From: Bagarius yarrelli
Taxonomy: Eukaryota > Chordata > Actinopteri > Siluriformes > Sisoridae
DNA: 64,000 nucleotides
Direction of reading: 5' to 3'
NCBI GenBank assembly: GCA_005784505.1
Contig: VCAZ01000021.1
Location: 2,660,808-2,724,807, forward strand
In this document: positions 37,050-58,409 of the stretch, piece after piece
Numbering within the stretch: the first letter of the stretch is position 1
How the letters are laid out: every line of letters starts with the position of its first letter
Made by a program: the position numbers and the translations under genes
Notes under the pieces: model-generated
Database searches by the model: none
Told to the model about the DNA's origin: nothing
What the model saw: the letters and a program-made list of their open reading frames with translations, nothing else

Positions 37050-38024
37050 TTCTAATTAAAAAAAATAAAATTAAAAAAAAAGGTATGCTGGCAGTGGGGA
37101 TTTTCCAGTTCAGTACTAAGACGCACGCGCCACAGCAGACATCTTACATTTAAAAAAGATTTATTTTTTTTTAAAGATTTATTACTCATTCATTTTACAT
37201 GTTAAGTAAGCTATATGTGTCCTATTTAATTAATTACTGTAAATGCAGCTACAATACTTCAAGTGTAAATGCTAACATGCCAACGTTTTGGAGCTTGCCT
37301 AATGAAAAAAAATAAGAACAATTCAAGGTTTTGTGGGTTTTTGTGTAACATTAGTGTGTTTGTTGATTAGAGTAGTAATGGAATATATGTGGAATAAACA
37401 GGTTTAATGTAAAATTTAAACTTACTTCTTGGGTTGAGTCATTTTTTGTCAATGTAGTTTTGGCATTTAGTTGCCATTAAGATACTAGAATAAGTTTTGG
37501 TAACTTAAGATAAACTTCAAGTTAAATAAAAAAAAAAAAATCCAATTTAATGTTTAAAATTTTATTCAAATGTTTAGTGCACTAGAATGATTGCATAATG
37601 CATGAAGAAAACATGAGTTTGTTAATTAAGGCGTCTTGCGGTTCAAGGCGTCACTATCCTGGGTGTAGAATAAAAAGATAAAATGTAAATCCGTTCCCTG
37701 CACCGTTTGGGGGTTAAGTGCGTTTAAGTGGAGGTTTTTCCATAGATCGATGTGTCTAAATCTAGAACTAAAAATTCAGATATATAAAATGTTCTATTGC
37801 AGAAAGTCCAAATTGAAGTCAGACAAGTGAAGACAATAAACATGACTGCAACAATATATAGTTTTCTGTCTGATGTGTGTTTCTCTGGCCATCTCGGGTA
37901 ATTAAAATAAAGTAAAAGATTAATGTAGGGCTTAATGTCAGACACTTCATTTACAGTAAAGAAACTATACAATATATTTTATGCCTTATTCTGTGATAAA
38001 AAGCCATATATAAAGTTTTAAGTT
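37050..38024. repeat. Duplicated segment, copy A (partner 40090-40408)
   Basis: The core 37780-37990 matches 40170-40385 in the same orientation: cagaaagtccaaattgaagt, gaagacaataaacatga, taatgtagggcttaatgtca and aaagaaactatacaatatat. A second match (aaaaa.gtatg.tgg..., ttttccagtt.agta) at 37076-37118 pairs with 40125-40155, so copy B lacks about 650 bp between. Confidence 0.85.
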
Positions 38025-38266
38025 TAACTCAACGCACAGAGTTGTGTGTACATGTAGACAAATTGAACATACAACACAAATCGTAAGTCTTGGAAAAAAA
38101 AGATTTTTACTCCAGAAAAGAAAAAATGTAAACAGTAGAAATATCCAATCATGCATATAAATATGAATAAAAGTAGGAAGGGTCTTCTTGTGTCTAGCTT
38201 ATTTTTAAAATATCTCAGACTAACAGCAAAGAACAATTTAAATTGAAATGCCTTAACAGTTTTTAA

Positions 38267-38679
38267 TTTATTGTGTAAAACTGTCTACGAAAATTAGATA
38301 GCTGAACTACTGGTTATTCTCATTTGGGCAAAGTTATTACAGTTAAAAGTCATTACGTGTAAGTGTTGTCAAAAATACTTCCGTTAAATTACATATAAAA
38401 AACCTGATGTTAAAGAAAAACAAAAACAAGGAAATGACCTGATCGTAGTCTCATGGCTGGGCCTAACTATACATTAAGGTAATACACAGGATGCTGTTTT
38501 GATTTACACCAAAACAATTAGAAAAAAAAACAAAAAAACAAAATAACAATAATGGTGCCCGCAGCCGGCGCAGTACAATGGAGCCAAAAAACCCCCAAAA
38601 TGTTCCGATCAGCTGATGCTACAAAGTGATGGTCCAGAAATGTAGCTACTTCTCTGCACTAAAGATGCTTGCTCCGTCT
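38267..38679 (-). other. TCEA1 3' untranslated region (probable)
   Basis: Follows the stop. The first AATAAA on the minus strand is at 38272-38267, a plausible poly-A signal; a longer transcript cannot be excluded. Confidence 0.45.
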
Positions 38680-47100
<8,421 letters not shown>

Positions 47101-47230
47101 GATAACGATTTGTGTAGTTATATAAAACAGAAGAGGGTTTAAAACGACAAATCTTTCGAGTCTAACGCGAACCCACCGGCGGCCCGCCGAGCAGCGCAGG
47201 CAGGAAGGAGATGTGTTTACTCTCTTAAGG
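47101..47230 (-). promoter_or_regulatory. TCEA1 5' untranslated region and core promoter region
   Basis: A GC/CpG-rich patch (accggcggcccgccgagc near 47176) lies directly upstream of the ATG in AT-rich surroundings. No TATA box is evident, as expected for a housekeeping gene. The start site is not visible. Confidence 0.5.
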
Positions 47231-47286
47231 CATGACTAATCGAGTTTAACGGGGAGGTCTGGTCAGGCATAACTAATCGAGTTTTA
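47228..47286. repeat. Two-copy direct repeat upstream of TCEA1
   Basis: ggcatgactaatcgagttt at 47229 and ggcataactaatcgagttt at 47265 are spaced 36 bp apart. Function unknown. Confidence 0.7.
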
Positions 47287-48060
47287 CAACACTTAGCTAA
47301 CCGCCAAAATTCTTGTCGCGATTTTATTATTATTAATTAGTTCATCGACATCTATTTTTATATTTAGATGTTTGGAATATATTAGATGTTAATAAAATAT
47401 AATAACGTATTAATAATTTGACATTTATTGAATCAGCAAATAGAATAAGGATTGGTTAGACATTTTTGGACTTTTTAAAAGGTCTTATATATATTTATTA
47501 TTTAATAAGTATAGTCTGTGCAATCTGTTTTTTAATTATTATTTATTTATTTATTTATTTTATTAATTGTGTAATTATTTGTAAGGTCTGGTATAGGTTG
47601 TAGTTAGTTTAAACAGAAATTCTGCAATTTTAAATTTATCTGACTGCTTCATCGTTTTCTAATTTGTATAATTTTATGGGTTGCCCCCTACGTTTTTTGG
47701 GGTTGATTGTGATCTAACTTTGCATAACTACTTTAAGCCCCATATGTGCGGCTTTTCAGACTAAAATTTAAAGGGGACAAATTGTAATCATTTAATTTAA
47801 TTATCATTTAGTTTATCATTAAATATTGATAAATTGATCTCGTGTTGCAGGCATTGACGGTGTCCTGTTCCTTGTTCCAAATGTTCTGTTAATTATTATA
47901 CAAACAACATATTATTTACAATAAAATTTATTTTTTAATGTTTGATTTAAACATCAGTTTTGTATTATTATTTTAAACTTATCTGAAATAATTTTTACAT
48001 CAGTAACTAATTGCTTGGTCTGTAACATGTGGTAGTCCTTAATAAATATTCAACTTCATT

Positions 48061-48290
48061 GTCACTGTGCAAGGAGCCAATGAAATGCATTTTTCGCATA
48101 TCCCATCTTAGTAAGTTGGGGGTCAGAGCACAGGGTCAGCTATGATACAGTGCCCCTGGAGCAGGAGGGGTTAAGGGTCTTGCTCAAGGACCCAACAGTG
48201 GTTGACTTGCCAGAGGTGGGTCTTGAACCCAGGTGTTTCTTGTCTTCAGCTCACCAACTCAACCATTTGAGCCACTACTGCCCCTTAATA
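48061..48290. mobile_element. SINE-like fish repeat
   Basis: Contains ctggagcaggaggggttaag, ggtcttgctcaaggaccca, acagtgg, gtcttgaacccagg and ccatttgagccactactgcc, a dispersed repeat core shared with 30005-30195. Confidence 0.65.
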
Positions 48291-49053
48291 CCTTCTACCT
48301 CCTTAAAACAACACTGATCCCATAAACCTAACCTAACCCTAACCTCTCATAATTTGAGATTTTTTTTAACCCATGCACAAAATGTCAAGAAAACAAATTC
48401 TACTTTAGTACTGTAGTGAACTGCTTCACTTTCTGCACATCAATGTTACATGGTTACATGGTTTTGCATAGCAAGAAAAGTTCTAGTTACTTAAACATTT
48501 TAAGTAAAATAATCTGTGTTTTCAATCGTTGTTCTGCTTGTACAGTGACTTGTGCTGGTCACTAATAGAGCAGCACCAGGCTTAGGCTTCTTTTTCTCTT
48601 ATTGTTCTTTGCAGAACAACCCTCACTCTTTCTGACATACTAATCCCTATTAGCACATGGTTTAAATCGGATTACACCCCTGCAAGAAAGTAGAAACACT
48701 CTCAGGCATCTGCTAGCCATCATGCACAAACACACACACCAGAGAAAAAAAGTGCTTTCTTCATTTGGTCTGAGTGCTAAATGTAAAATGTTCAGATTTC
48801 TGGGAAGAACAGATTTCTGAGAAACTTTTTAAAAATGAGCTATTGCTTCTAGAGTTATAGAGTTACTACAGTACAGTATATATGTATAGCATATTATATA
48901 TACAGGGTGCAGTTTCTATACATTTAAGGAAAACCATTTTTATTTATATAATTTGCTATACATGACTAGGATTGTTTTGAAAACACACTGCGTGTCCTCC
49001 ACTGCTGAAAAACACGTATAAGCACAGCAGGAGTTAAGCTTGTAATGGCGTTG

Positions 49054-49055
<2 letters not shown>

Positions 49056-49122
<67 letters not shown>

Positions 49123-49230
49123 CTATATTCTGTATTCTCTGTTTTGAAATGAAACAAAGATTACACAAATTAAACTCTGAAGCTCGCCATCCAAAAATAG
49201 CTCTGTGTGTGTGTGTGGTGTGGTGTGTGG

Positions 49231-49258
<28 letters not shown>
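49056..49258. repeat. (TA)n and (GT)n microsatellites
   Basis: (TA)n at 49056-49121 and an interrupted (GT)n at 49203-49258. Confidence 0.95.
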
Positions 49259-49263
<5 letters not shown>

Positions 49264-49817
49264 TAAATGAGCTTATCAGTGGCCAGCAGCTCACCCGGCC
49301 CCACGTTAGAATACCATAAAAGGTAAATCAAAGTTATTTTATCTAAAACTTTATTTAATTTTACGTTAGATGGGTGTATTTTACAAAAAGAGTGCATGGT
49401 CAATTTAGCAAAAAAAATTATTAATAAAAAATTGAGCTAACTATGCAGTCAATAAGAAGTCTTTGAAATACGTATAATTTTTCAGATTCACTGTCTCCTG
49501 TTTGATACTCTTAAAATGATTTATTTATTAATCATTTATTGACATACATTTTCACATAGATTATTATACATACTATCATGATGTATTTGTATGTAAAACA
49601 AATAAAAGATTAAATGTGTTTTATTTGTCTAAGGCACATCATAAATAATTATATATATCACTGTATATAAAAGTAAATACATAAATATAGAGATACACAA
49701 GTAATGTGCTTTTTGATCATTTCCAGCAATAATAGACATTTTTAAAAAAAATAATTTATCAAATTGTGGAGTTTTTTTTATTGTAGATCTGCCTGGCCAG
49801 GAATATCCTTACCTATT

Positions 49818-50441
49818 ATGATCCACAACAGCCAGATGTTTTCTCAAGAAATCACACAGAATTTGTCTTTTAGACCTCTTCTCACATCCACAAAGTCTAA
49901 GAAAGTTTGTTTTTTTAAGAGTGGAGACCCTCAGTTTTCTGGACACTGGGTCATCATAAACAGCCGTACATTTAGAACGTTTGATGCCCTGCTGGATGCC
50001 CTTTCAAACAAAGTGCCTCTGCCATTTGGGGTACGCACTATAAAAACACCCAAAGGTACGCATACTATTCGAAGCTTAGATGATCTGCAGCATGGGGGCA
50101 TTTATGTGTGCTCAGATCGAAGAAAGTTCAAACCCCTGAACCTGGATGAGATCAACCAGAGACATGTCCCTTGGAACAGTGCCAGACCTACAAGCGCAGG
50201 ACGACAGGGACGCCGGGGACAGATCCGGCAGCTGGCCAAGAAAAATGACCAAGGCAGGATAACGAAAATAACAGTGCGGACACCAAAAAAGTTTGTGGTT
50301 TTTAAAAACGGGGATCCCAGCACTAAGCGCATAATGATTTTTCAGCGAAGAACAGCTCCGACTTTTGAGGCTCTGTTAGAGTGCCTTTCCCAGGTGATGC
50401 AGTTTTCTGTGGTTAAGGTATACACTGCTGATGGCAAACGT
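49818..50441 (+). CDS. rp1: RP1 exon 2 coding part (both DCX domains, most)
   Basis: 624 bp, 208 codons. The exon begins at 49787 after ttattgtag. The donor gtaagt starts at 50442, after the codons for ADGKR. Confidence 0.93.
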
Positions 50442-51049
50442 GTAAGTGAATTAAATATTATGTTTTTGGGGTTTTTCTATGTGCACTGACATTTTTATAC
50501 AATGAAATATATGGCAAGATGAGGATGTACAGCATAGGTAGAGTGGAAGGCTACACACTGTCGGAACTAAAAGTGGGTTGTCCTCTAATGTCATTGCCGA
50601 AATCTAGAAAAAAAAGGTTTGAGTTGTGGTTGAGAAGAGTCGAGTATTTCTGTTATCTGCAATACAACATTATTTGCACGTGTTTAAAGGTTATCATTCT
50701 ACAATGAAGGCAACCAAAAACACGAAGGCTTTCTTAATTAAAATGCTTCCACCCTAGTATCTTGAAAACCTTCTCTTCACAAATTGTTTAAACTTTGCCA
50801 AAATTTAGACGCCCACTTCTCACCACAGCACTCTGCACCTTGATACAGCTAAAATGTTTGCTTCGCTATTTAGTTTTTTAACGCTTCCAAATGCTGTCCG
50901 AAGTTAGCTTATTTAGGCTTACTTTTATTCCCTCTATATTTACTCCCTTGTCCCCCACTTCTCTCCCCTATTTATACCCCCTCTGTTCGTTAGACACAGT
51001 TTAAAACAGTAAGCAAAAACTAAAACAAAGTTCTAGTGTCGAATATGGT

Positions 51050-51129
<80 letters not shown>

Positions 51130-54100
51130 CAATATTACAATGGGATTTTCTAAGTAAAAACCTAACCTACTGGTTTTAGCTGTTTTGAGACAATGGACCA
51201 TTGTAAAAAGCGCTATAAAAATCAATTGAAATTGGTAAAGAGCAAAAATACAGGTAATTGTACCCCACTCTTGTTTATTGTACGGTAATACTGTTTTAAA
51301 AATTTAATCAAGAAATTTATGTTTGATTTATCATACTGATTGTCAAGTCACTGTCCAGTGTGTGCGGGAGCTTACATTTAAATTACATTTACAGCATTGA
51401 GCAGACGTTGTTGTCCAGAGCAGCATACAAAATTGCTTTAAGTCACAGTAGTTCACAAATCAGTGTAACAACAACAAAATTTAACGGTTTTGTAGCATTT
51501 TTTGAGCATGTTAGGTATTTAAATGTCAAGAGCTAGGTATTAGAAATAGGTGGGTTTTGTAAAGGCCTCTTGAAGACGGCCAGTGACTCTGCCGTTCTGA
51601 CATTGATGGAAAGTTCATTTTACTAGCTTTGTGCCAGAACAAAGAAAAGTCTTGAGACAGACCTATCTTGTGGCCTAGGGGATGGTGGAACAAGTCGAGC
51701 TGTACTTGTGGGTCTGAGGGAGCGTGGGGTGATGAGTGCTTGTAGGTAGGAGGGTGCTGCTCCGTTTTTGGCTTTGTAGGCAAGGATCAGTGTTTTGAAT
51801 GTGATGCGTACAGCTACGCTAGCTGGGAGCAATGGAGGGAGCGCAGCAGAGTGGAAGTGGAAAACTGGTGTGAAAATGAAAACTTTGGTTAGGTTGAAAA
51901 TGCACGCTTCATTCTGAATCATCTGCAGAGGACAAATTACACTCATAGGTAGGCCTGCCGGGAGCGAGTTGCAGTAGTCTAGTTTAGAAATCACTAAAGA
52001 CTGCACAAGCAACTGAGTGGCCTGAGCAGATAAGAATTGTCAAATCTTCCTGACGTTATGGAGGATAAACCTGCAGGATTGTGTTATGTTGGCATTATGT
52101 GAGGAAAAGGATAATTGATTGTCTGTGGTGTCTGATGGAGGAAAGAAAAAGACAAGTTGAGTGTCATTTTAACTTGTCTAAATATTGTAGTTTAAACATT
52201 AAGGCTGTCATATTCTGATGCTTGTGTTAAATATGTTTGTGCAGTGCTGGCTCTGCATTAACAAAATTTAGCATGACTAACATGTTCTTGCTAAGTGAAT
52301 CACTAGCACATTTGTCTTGCTCTCTCATGGTCATCTTGCTCTCTGTTTAACCTGCCAACATGACAATGCCAAAGAAAACTAGTCTGTATTCTTTATGGGT
52401 TTTATTTATTAACTAGTGACAATAGCTTGGTGCAAATTTATTTTCGATGATGGATGAAAAGTCTGACATCACATGAATATATTGTTTACCTAAAAGCTTC
52501 CAAAGATGGCCATGCTGATAATGATTTACTAAAAAAGGAAGACTTAGAAAAACAACTTCAAATAAATAATTTTAAAAAAGAAATACATTGTACACCACTT
52601 TGTTTGTAGGTTGAAGGTCTGCCAGTCCTGATCCTGTGTACTGGTGTCATTGTAGCAGCTGGTAATGAACCCTTTCAGCAGGCGAACTACAATCTCCAAG
52701 CATCTTCATCTCATTCTCTACCCTCACACTCAGTCATATCTGAATCCACAGCACCAATAACAACACAATCAGTGCCAAGTAAGCTATACAATATTTTTTA
52801 CTGTACATTTACACTACTCATGATTTACAGTGTGCTAAATAAACTATCACTTTATTTTAGTCTAATTCACAATGCTACGCCTGTAATAATTTTATAATTT
52901 GAGTGGTATTGGTAGAAAATGAAAGCATGGTGCCGTTCGTCTTTGTCATTTCGTCATATCTGTAAACAAAATAGTCTCGGCTAAATACACATAGTATGCT
53001 CTATACAGTTTCATAGTTTCATTATAAGTAATATGACTTCAATTCGGACATACTACATCTGCCATGTTAGCATTGTCACATGACATATGTCATCACAACA
53101 GTGCAAAAAAAGTCAGACGGATTCTTGAATGATGTCAATTGCAACTTAACCTCAAATGATGTGTCAGCATTTTTTGCCTTTATGCTACATATTTATGACG
53201 AATTATCTCTTCCATAAGCTTGCGGGACATTAGCTGGTCATCCGGTTACTTTTTGTATACTGTTATTTAAATACTGTGACTATACTACTGTGATATGATA
53301 GGGAAATATGCGATTTCAAGCACTAAAAATTGATTGTAGGTCTTTATGCAATTTGTTCAGTCAGGTGATTACTAGAAAAAAGGAAAATATTCTGCAGGGT
53401 TTTTTTATGTTTGAGGCCTAAATATAAATTTTAATAAAGGGTTCCAATAATACTGTACGGCATTTTATAACAATCAGTACTCTAAACTGGAGATATTTGT
53501 AGACACTGTATATTTTAGGTATACCTTAGGTATTCAACCAATTAATTCATTTACTTTTTTTTTTTCTTTTTTTTGCTTTACCTGTTTATGGACTGTCCAT
53601 TCTGAAATTCAACAAAATGCAGTAAACAGCAGGCCAAGTTCAAGAAATTTCTCATTATCATCAGAAAAACATTTTGTAAATCTGATCAATAAGTCACTAA
53701 AAGAAAATCATTCCAATCAGTATGAAGTGGAAATAGGATCAATTCCAAGTGTAAACAATCAAGGACTAGAATCAGAAGAGATGAATAAATGTGACTTCAT
53801 GTCTGGTGAAAAGAAAAATGATTACTTGATTATACCTTCAGATGACGAGGTTGAGAAATCATTTTGTGTAAATCAGGATGGCAGCATGACTATGGAGATG
53901 AAAGTCCGTCTTACTATTAAGCAAGAGGAGATGATTCACTGGACCACCACACTGAGTCGAGCCTGTGTTAATAGTCAGGAGAGCTACAACTCCCTGGCTA
54001 AAAAAAACATTGATAACAACATAACAAAAGTGTTAAACATTGATAGGTGTGAATGTAAAAATGATCATACAAACAGTTATAAACCAATGAAATTGAATAA

Positions 54101-57100
54101 TGACAGAGAACATTACTGTGAATTTGCTGCCTCCGAGGCCTTAGAAAATCCCAAACCGTGTTACAGAAGGTTGCCCACTCCAGGACCTAGACTTGTCAGG
54201 AGGAAAAAGCCTTCAGTGAAGAACATGAAATGTCAATCACAAAGTAAAGTTCATGAAACAAGAGTTGATGCATACTCACTTTTGGAAAACACACCTAAGG
54301 GTGAGCTATCAGAAGTGGACTCTGTTGTCAGTCCTAGCGGCTCTTGCAGTATACAACCGGTACAAAAACTCAGGAGGGATAATTTGGGAGCAACCAAATA
54401 CAATAAGACTCACTCCTCTCTCTCAGGAATGTCAGACGTTCTGCAGCTGCACTGCAAGGAAAAAGAGATTACAGAAAATCATTCACAGGTTTCAGGTGAA
54501 AGTCTGACAAGACCTTGGGCTGAGGAAAACAGTGTCAAATGTATGTTTAAAGAACTCAGGAATCCAAATGCTACTGAAGAAGAGCCCCGGTTTTTAAGCA
54601 ATGACTGTAAAAAGAATCTTTCAAAATTTCCTGTAAGTTCTGGTTCTGGGCAATCAGAGCCCTCCCAAGCAAAAACCACATTTACTCTCTATGAAAATCA
54701 AACTAGGTGTGAATTCTCAGACACCAGAGTGAAGAAATCCACTAACGAGGCCTCTGAAAATAAAAGAGTTCCAAGTAAGACAAAAATGGCACAAAAATCT
54801 GAAAGACCAAGCAAAAACATAACAGACAAAAAGCAGAATGCTATTAGTCCTAATTTTTTAAAGAAAAAGAAAGGTCAATCACCTAAAAACAGAAAAACAA
54901 ACCATAGTAAAGTGTTGATGGACCAATCAAATATACAGTTGAGGCATAACGAAATGCCAAAGCCTCAAATGGAGAATGAAATAAATGTTATTCCATCATT
55001 TTATTCCTCACCTTCCAAAATCCTGAAAAAGCAAAATTCAGTGAATGATAGCAAAACAAAATCCTGCAACGTGCACCAGTATGTGGAGAATTGGCTGGAA
55101 ATAAATCACCCTGAATCAGTGCCCTATATGGATGAATTAAACTTGTATGAATCTAGAGCTAGGTTTCAGATTGAAAGTGAATTCTCTGATATTTCAGAGT
55201 TCAGAAGTGAACCAGAAAACTACAATTTAGACAGAAAGGCATTGTCTCAACAACTGGTGCAAATTAGTGGTGAGGGACAGTCTGCAAAGAAACATAACCT
55301 GGGAAGATTTAGTAAATCACTGCCAAGTGTAAGAATTCACACTTATAAGCAGGAAATTTGCAGAAGAATGAATAACTCTCTAGAGGATTTGGTTCCCAAA
55401 TGGCCAGATTCTGGTAGTGAAACATCATCAAACACACAGTTAAACCCTAGCTCAGGTAAGAAACAGGTTTTGGAGCAGTTATGTTTGCCAGCCAAGTGTA
55501 GCAGAAGAGCCTCTATTCATTCTTGCCAGTCATCACTGAAGTTAAAGAAGAAATCCAGTAGCCTTCCAGATTTCTCATTACATCTTGCCTCTGTTTTTGG
55601 CCTTTCATCTAAGACTCTTCTCTCCTTGCTTATAATGATGACTCTGAGAGATGAAACCGGAGTCCTTACCAATTCTCATAACTCAGACAGCAACCCAGAG
55701 ACTCTGCAGGTTATAAATTTCATACAAAAATTGTCCAGAATAAAGGATGAAGAGGAGCTTAAGGCCAGTCTGGTGAGTCTCCACAACTCATTGTCTGCTA
55801 AGTTAAAGAAGAACTGGAGAGATTTTCAAGAGAAAACGCATATCAAAGAAAATCCACCCATGTCACCAAAAATGTTAGAGCAAGACTTTGCTTTGGAGAT
55901 CAACTCAGAAAAGGGGAAACAAAACAAAGGAGACCCTTTTTATTTTAAAGAGGTAATGAAAGAGCTTAACCTGTGTGATAAGATTTCTTTACCTGTTAGA
56001 GACAATTTGACAAATTCTGATCAAAGTAATTCAACTATGCAACATCCTGGTCATAAAGAGCAAATTAACAATTCTGCTTTGGAGAATAAGGTGATTATAA
56101 AAGATGATGTAGCGGGGCTCTTTGAGGAGAAAAGAACATATTCTGATGAGACAACAAATAATGATTTTACAAACGTTATGCCTGCAAAGTTATGCCAGAA
56201 AACGACTAATCAAAAAGGACTAGTGGAAATTGTGGATGATGTTATAATAAACCAGGAAATGTATCTAAATAAAGAATTGAGCAAAGCAGATTTCAGTGAG
56301 GACAAACAGCTGATGGATAATGTCCAACTGGTTGATGAAAAGTACAAAAAGCATCAGATAAGCTTGGTTGATGAGATTTATGTGCCAGATTACTACCCCT
56401 CTAATCTGGAGAACAAAATGGAATGTAAAAAATATGCAGGTTGTTTGCAGTTTGAATCTGAATTACCTATTACCATTTCAGAGACAACAAATGCTGAGGA
56501 GAATAATGATAATGTCAGTGAAACAGAAGACTATCCAGATAGTTTTGAAAGATGTGCCATACAATTAAAGAAAGAATACAATGACTGTGAAACCACAAAT
56601 CATGCTGAGAAACCAGATGCGATATTAGTGGATTCAGAAACAGAGAGTGACAAGGCACACTGCCCAACCAATGGAACAATCAAAACAGAAAAGAAGGATG
56701 CATTAAACAAAATTGCTAGATCAGAGGCATCTAATTTAAGCGCAGATGAAACTGATCCCTACATTGATAATGATAATGATCGAATGGAAGTTGAGAGCAA
56801 CACTGACAATGAAAAAACAATCGGCAGCACATCAGAATGTGAAAAATCAGATGCCATACCACACCATTATTCAATGACCGATCAAATGGTTGAACAATCC
56901 AAAAACTATAGGGGGGCATGTTGGACACAGCAGGAACATAAGTTCGAGAAATCAGAGGAGGAAAGTGTCATTAGGAGAAATGGTTATAATACTAATAAGA
57001 AGGAAATAGATAAGGATGAAGACTTTAATTCAAACCAGACCAAATCTCTATATCTGCATCAGAAATGTGAATATTCGTACAACTCAGAGTCTTCTGATAG

Positions 57101-58409
57101 TCAAGAAGCATTTGCAAAACTCTATCTCCAGCCACTGAATGAGGGAAATCTTAGTAAGAGTTTCGCCAATCATGCTGAGCAGAAAGAAAATAAAGCACAT
57201 AAACTTGATATTAAGCTAACGAAAGCCAGTGCTACTGACTATCAGTCGCACCACAGCTGCTTGGAAAAGCCATCAATCACAGACTCTCTGGTGAGGGAAT
57301 CTGGGAAAAGTGAGGACAAACATCAAACCCACTCAGAAGATTATGCAAAAAAAGAGAAAGCAGATATGGATCACAAATATCATTGTGGACATCCGGCATT
57401 GTTGCCTCAGCAGCTGCTGGATTTTGTCAACTTAGCTCTGATGTCCTCTGCTCTGATTTTTACATATGATTCAAATGGCTTTCTGCGTCTTGAGCCAGAT
57501 AATTGCAAAAGCAGAGTGATGTCTATATCCAAAAGCAGTGTAGAAAATCATTATTCTAGATGTCTTCCTAGCCCCAACACATCTGATCTTTCCGATTACA
57601 GGCCTGATACATCCGACAGTGGAGAAAGCCTGTCACAATTTTCTACAGATCTTTTTACAGAGAGTGAAGAAGACGTGGCAGACAAGATGTTCATTTACCA
57701 GGGCAACATAAAGTGTTCAACAAAACATTATCCTGATGCAAAACAAAAAGCTAGTCCAGTTCACTGTGACTTCTTGGGATATTTTGGGAATACTGAACAT
57801 GCACAATGTCTAACTTTTCAAACAAAGAATGAATCTGAGGAAGGAATCCTAATAGATAAAGGTAGATGGCTCCTTAAAGAAAATCACCTTATTCGTAAAT
57901 CGCCTCCAGTTCCAATGGGCATGTATGACAATGTAGATACAACTTCAGTTGACACAAGTCACATAAGTGATGACGCTTCCTGTATACCCTGTGGGACACA
58001 ACAGTCAGAAATGGCGCTCATATCCTCTTCTGAACTAGAAGACATGACCAAGCCGTCCACACCCAAGTGTTCATACTTCAACATGGTCCACAGTAGTGAC
58101 TCTGACCCTTTTCTGGACAACCAGAGCAATAGCAGTAACAAAGGAAGAGGTTTCTCCCAAAAAAGGAAGGAAGTCTCACCACTGGGAGAACCAGCAAGAA
58201 TTTGTGTGAAGAAAAATGGAAGCCTGCCTTCGTTTTCATCTGTTGAGTTTAAACTGGCGGCTGCAAAAGTCCATCCGACAGACGGCCCCGTATCCAACGT
58301 GGTGGAGAAACCGATCAGATCCCAGAGCTTAAGATGCAACCCACCACATGAAGAAGAGTTAGTAGAGGGTCTGAGTCTTCGATGTGGGCAGTATTGCCTA
58401 ATACTGTAA
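49818..58409 (+). CDS. rp1: RP1, retinitis pigmentosa 1 / oxygen-regulated protein 1 (photoreceptor axoneme)
   Basis: RP1 binds axonemal microtubules of the photoreceptor outer segment and organises the disc stack. Coding exons 49818-50441, 52610-52778 and 53623-58409 join in phase to 1859 residues (human about 2156). Two doublecortin domains lie at about 28-110 (VCFFKSGDPQF, PLPFGVRTIKTPKG) and 157-236 (VVFKNGDPSTKR, VVKVYTADGKR then VLILCTGVIVAAG). Family blocks follow: PSDDEVEKSFCVNQDGSMT (~335), RRLPTPGPRLVRRKK, QYVENWLEIN (~750), DYRPDTSDS, LIDKGRWLLKENH (~1677) and SSELEDMTKPSTPKCSYFNM (~1733). The start is the first ATG inside the exon (acceptor ttgtag, 49787). The protein stops at LRCGQYCLIL, where mammalian RP1 continues for over 200 residues. 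RP1L1 is the alternative identity, but these blocks and the TCEA1 neighbourhood favour RP1. Confidence 0.94.
51052..51122. repeat. (TA)n microsatellite in RP1 intron 2
   Basis: About 35 uninterrupted ta units. Confidence 0.97.
51385..52150 (-). mobile_element. L2-like LINE 3' end
   Basis: On the minus strand from 52012 it reads LVQSLVISKLDYCNSLPAGL, then in shifted frames PLLPASVAVRITFKTLILAY, KNGAAPSYLQALITPRSLR and SRLFFVLAQS, the C-terminal part of fish LINE ORF2. The 3' tail at 51385-51425 resembles 'ttatccagagcgacttac'-type LINE/SINE tails. 5'-truncated. Confidence 0.8.
52610..52778 (+). CDS. rp1: RP1 exon 3
   Basis: 169 bp. Completes the second DCX domain: VEGLPVLILCTGVIVAAGNE. The acceptor is tgtttgtag and the donor gtaagc at 52779. 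Confidence 0.93.
52779..53622 (+). other. RP1 intron 3
   Basis: GT-AG intron. The segment 53030-53100 (attcggacatactac, gtcacatgaca) resembles the hAT-type repeat seen at 30.6 and 63.2 kb. No exon inside. Confidence 0.7.
53623..58409 (+). CDS. rp1: RP1 exon 4 (giant last coding exon)
   Basis: 4787 bp without a stop until 58407-58409. The acceptor is aaatgcag at 53621-53622. The first residues are NSRPSSRNFSLSSEKHF, which align with the SSSRSQ..SVSSEK stretch of mammalian RP1. As in mammals, most of the protein lies in this single exon. Confidence 0.95.

Larger units (their letters stand above)
47290..49780. other. TCEA1-RP1 intergenic region
   Basis: AT-rich. Contains a SINE-like repeat (48061-48290), a (TA)n tract (49056-49121) and a (GT)n tract (49203-49258). 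RP1's upstream untranslated exon must lie here or within the TCEA1 side, but I cannot identify it. Confidence 0.5.
50442..52609 (+). other. RP1 intron 2
   Basis: GT-AG intron containing a (TA)n tract at 51052-51122 and the antisense LINE relic at 51385-52150. Confidence 0.85.

Noticed and set aside
49764..49817. RP1 start upstream of 49818 in the same frame
   Set aside because: The upstream part of this frame lies before the splice acceptor ttgtag at 49781-49786 and has no ATG. The first ATG in the exon is at 49818.
49818..58409. Identification as RP1L1 rather than RP1
   Set aside because: RP1L1 also has two DCX domains, but the LIDKGRWLLKENH, SSELEDMTKP and DYRPDTSDS blocks and the position next to TCEA1/RGS20/ATP6V1H fit RP1 better. 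A phylogeny would settle it.
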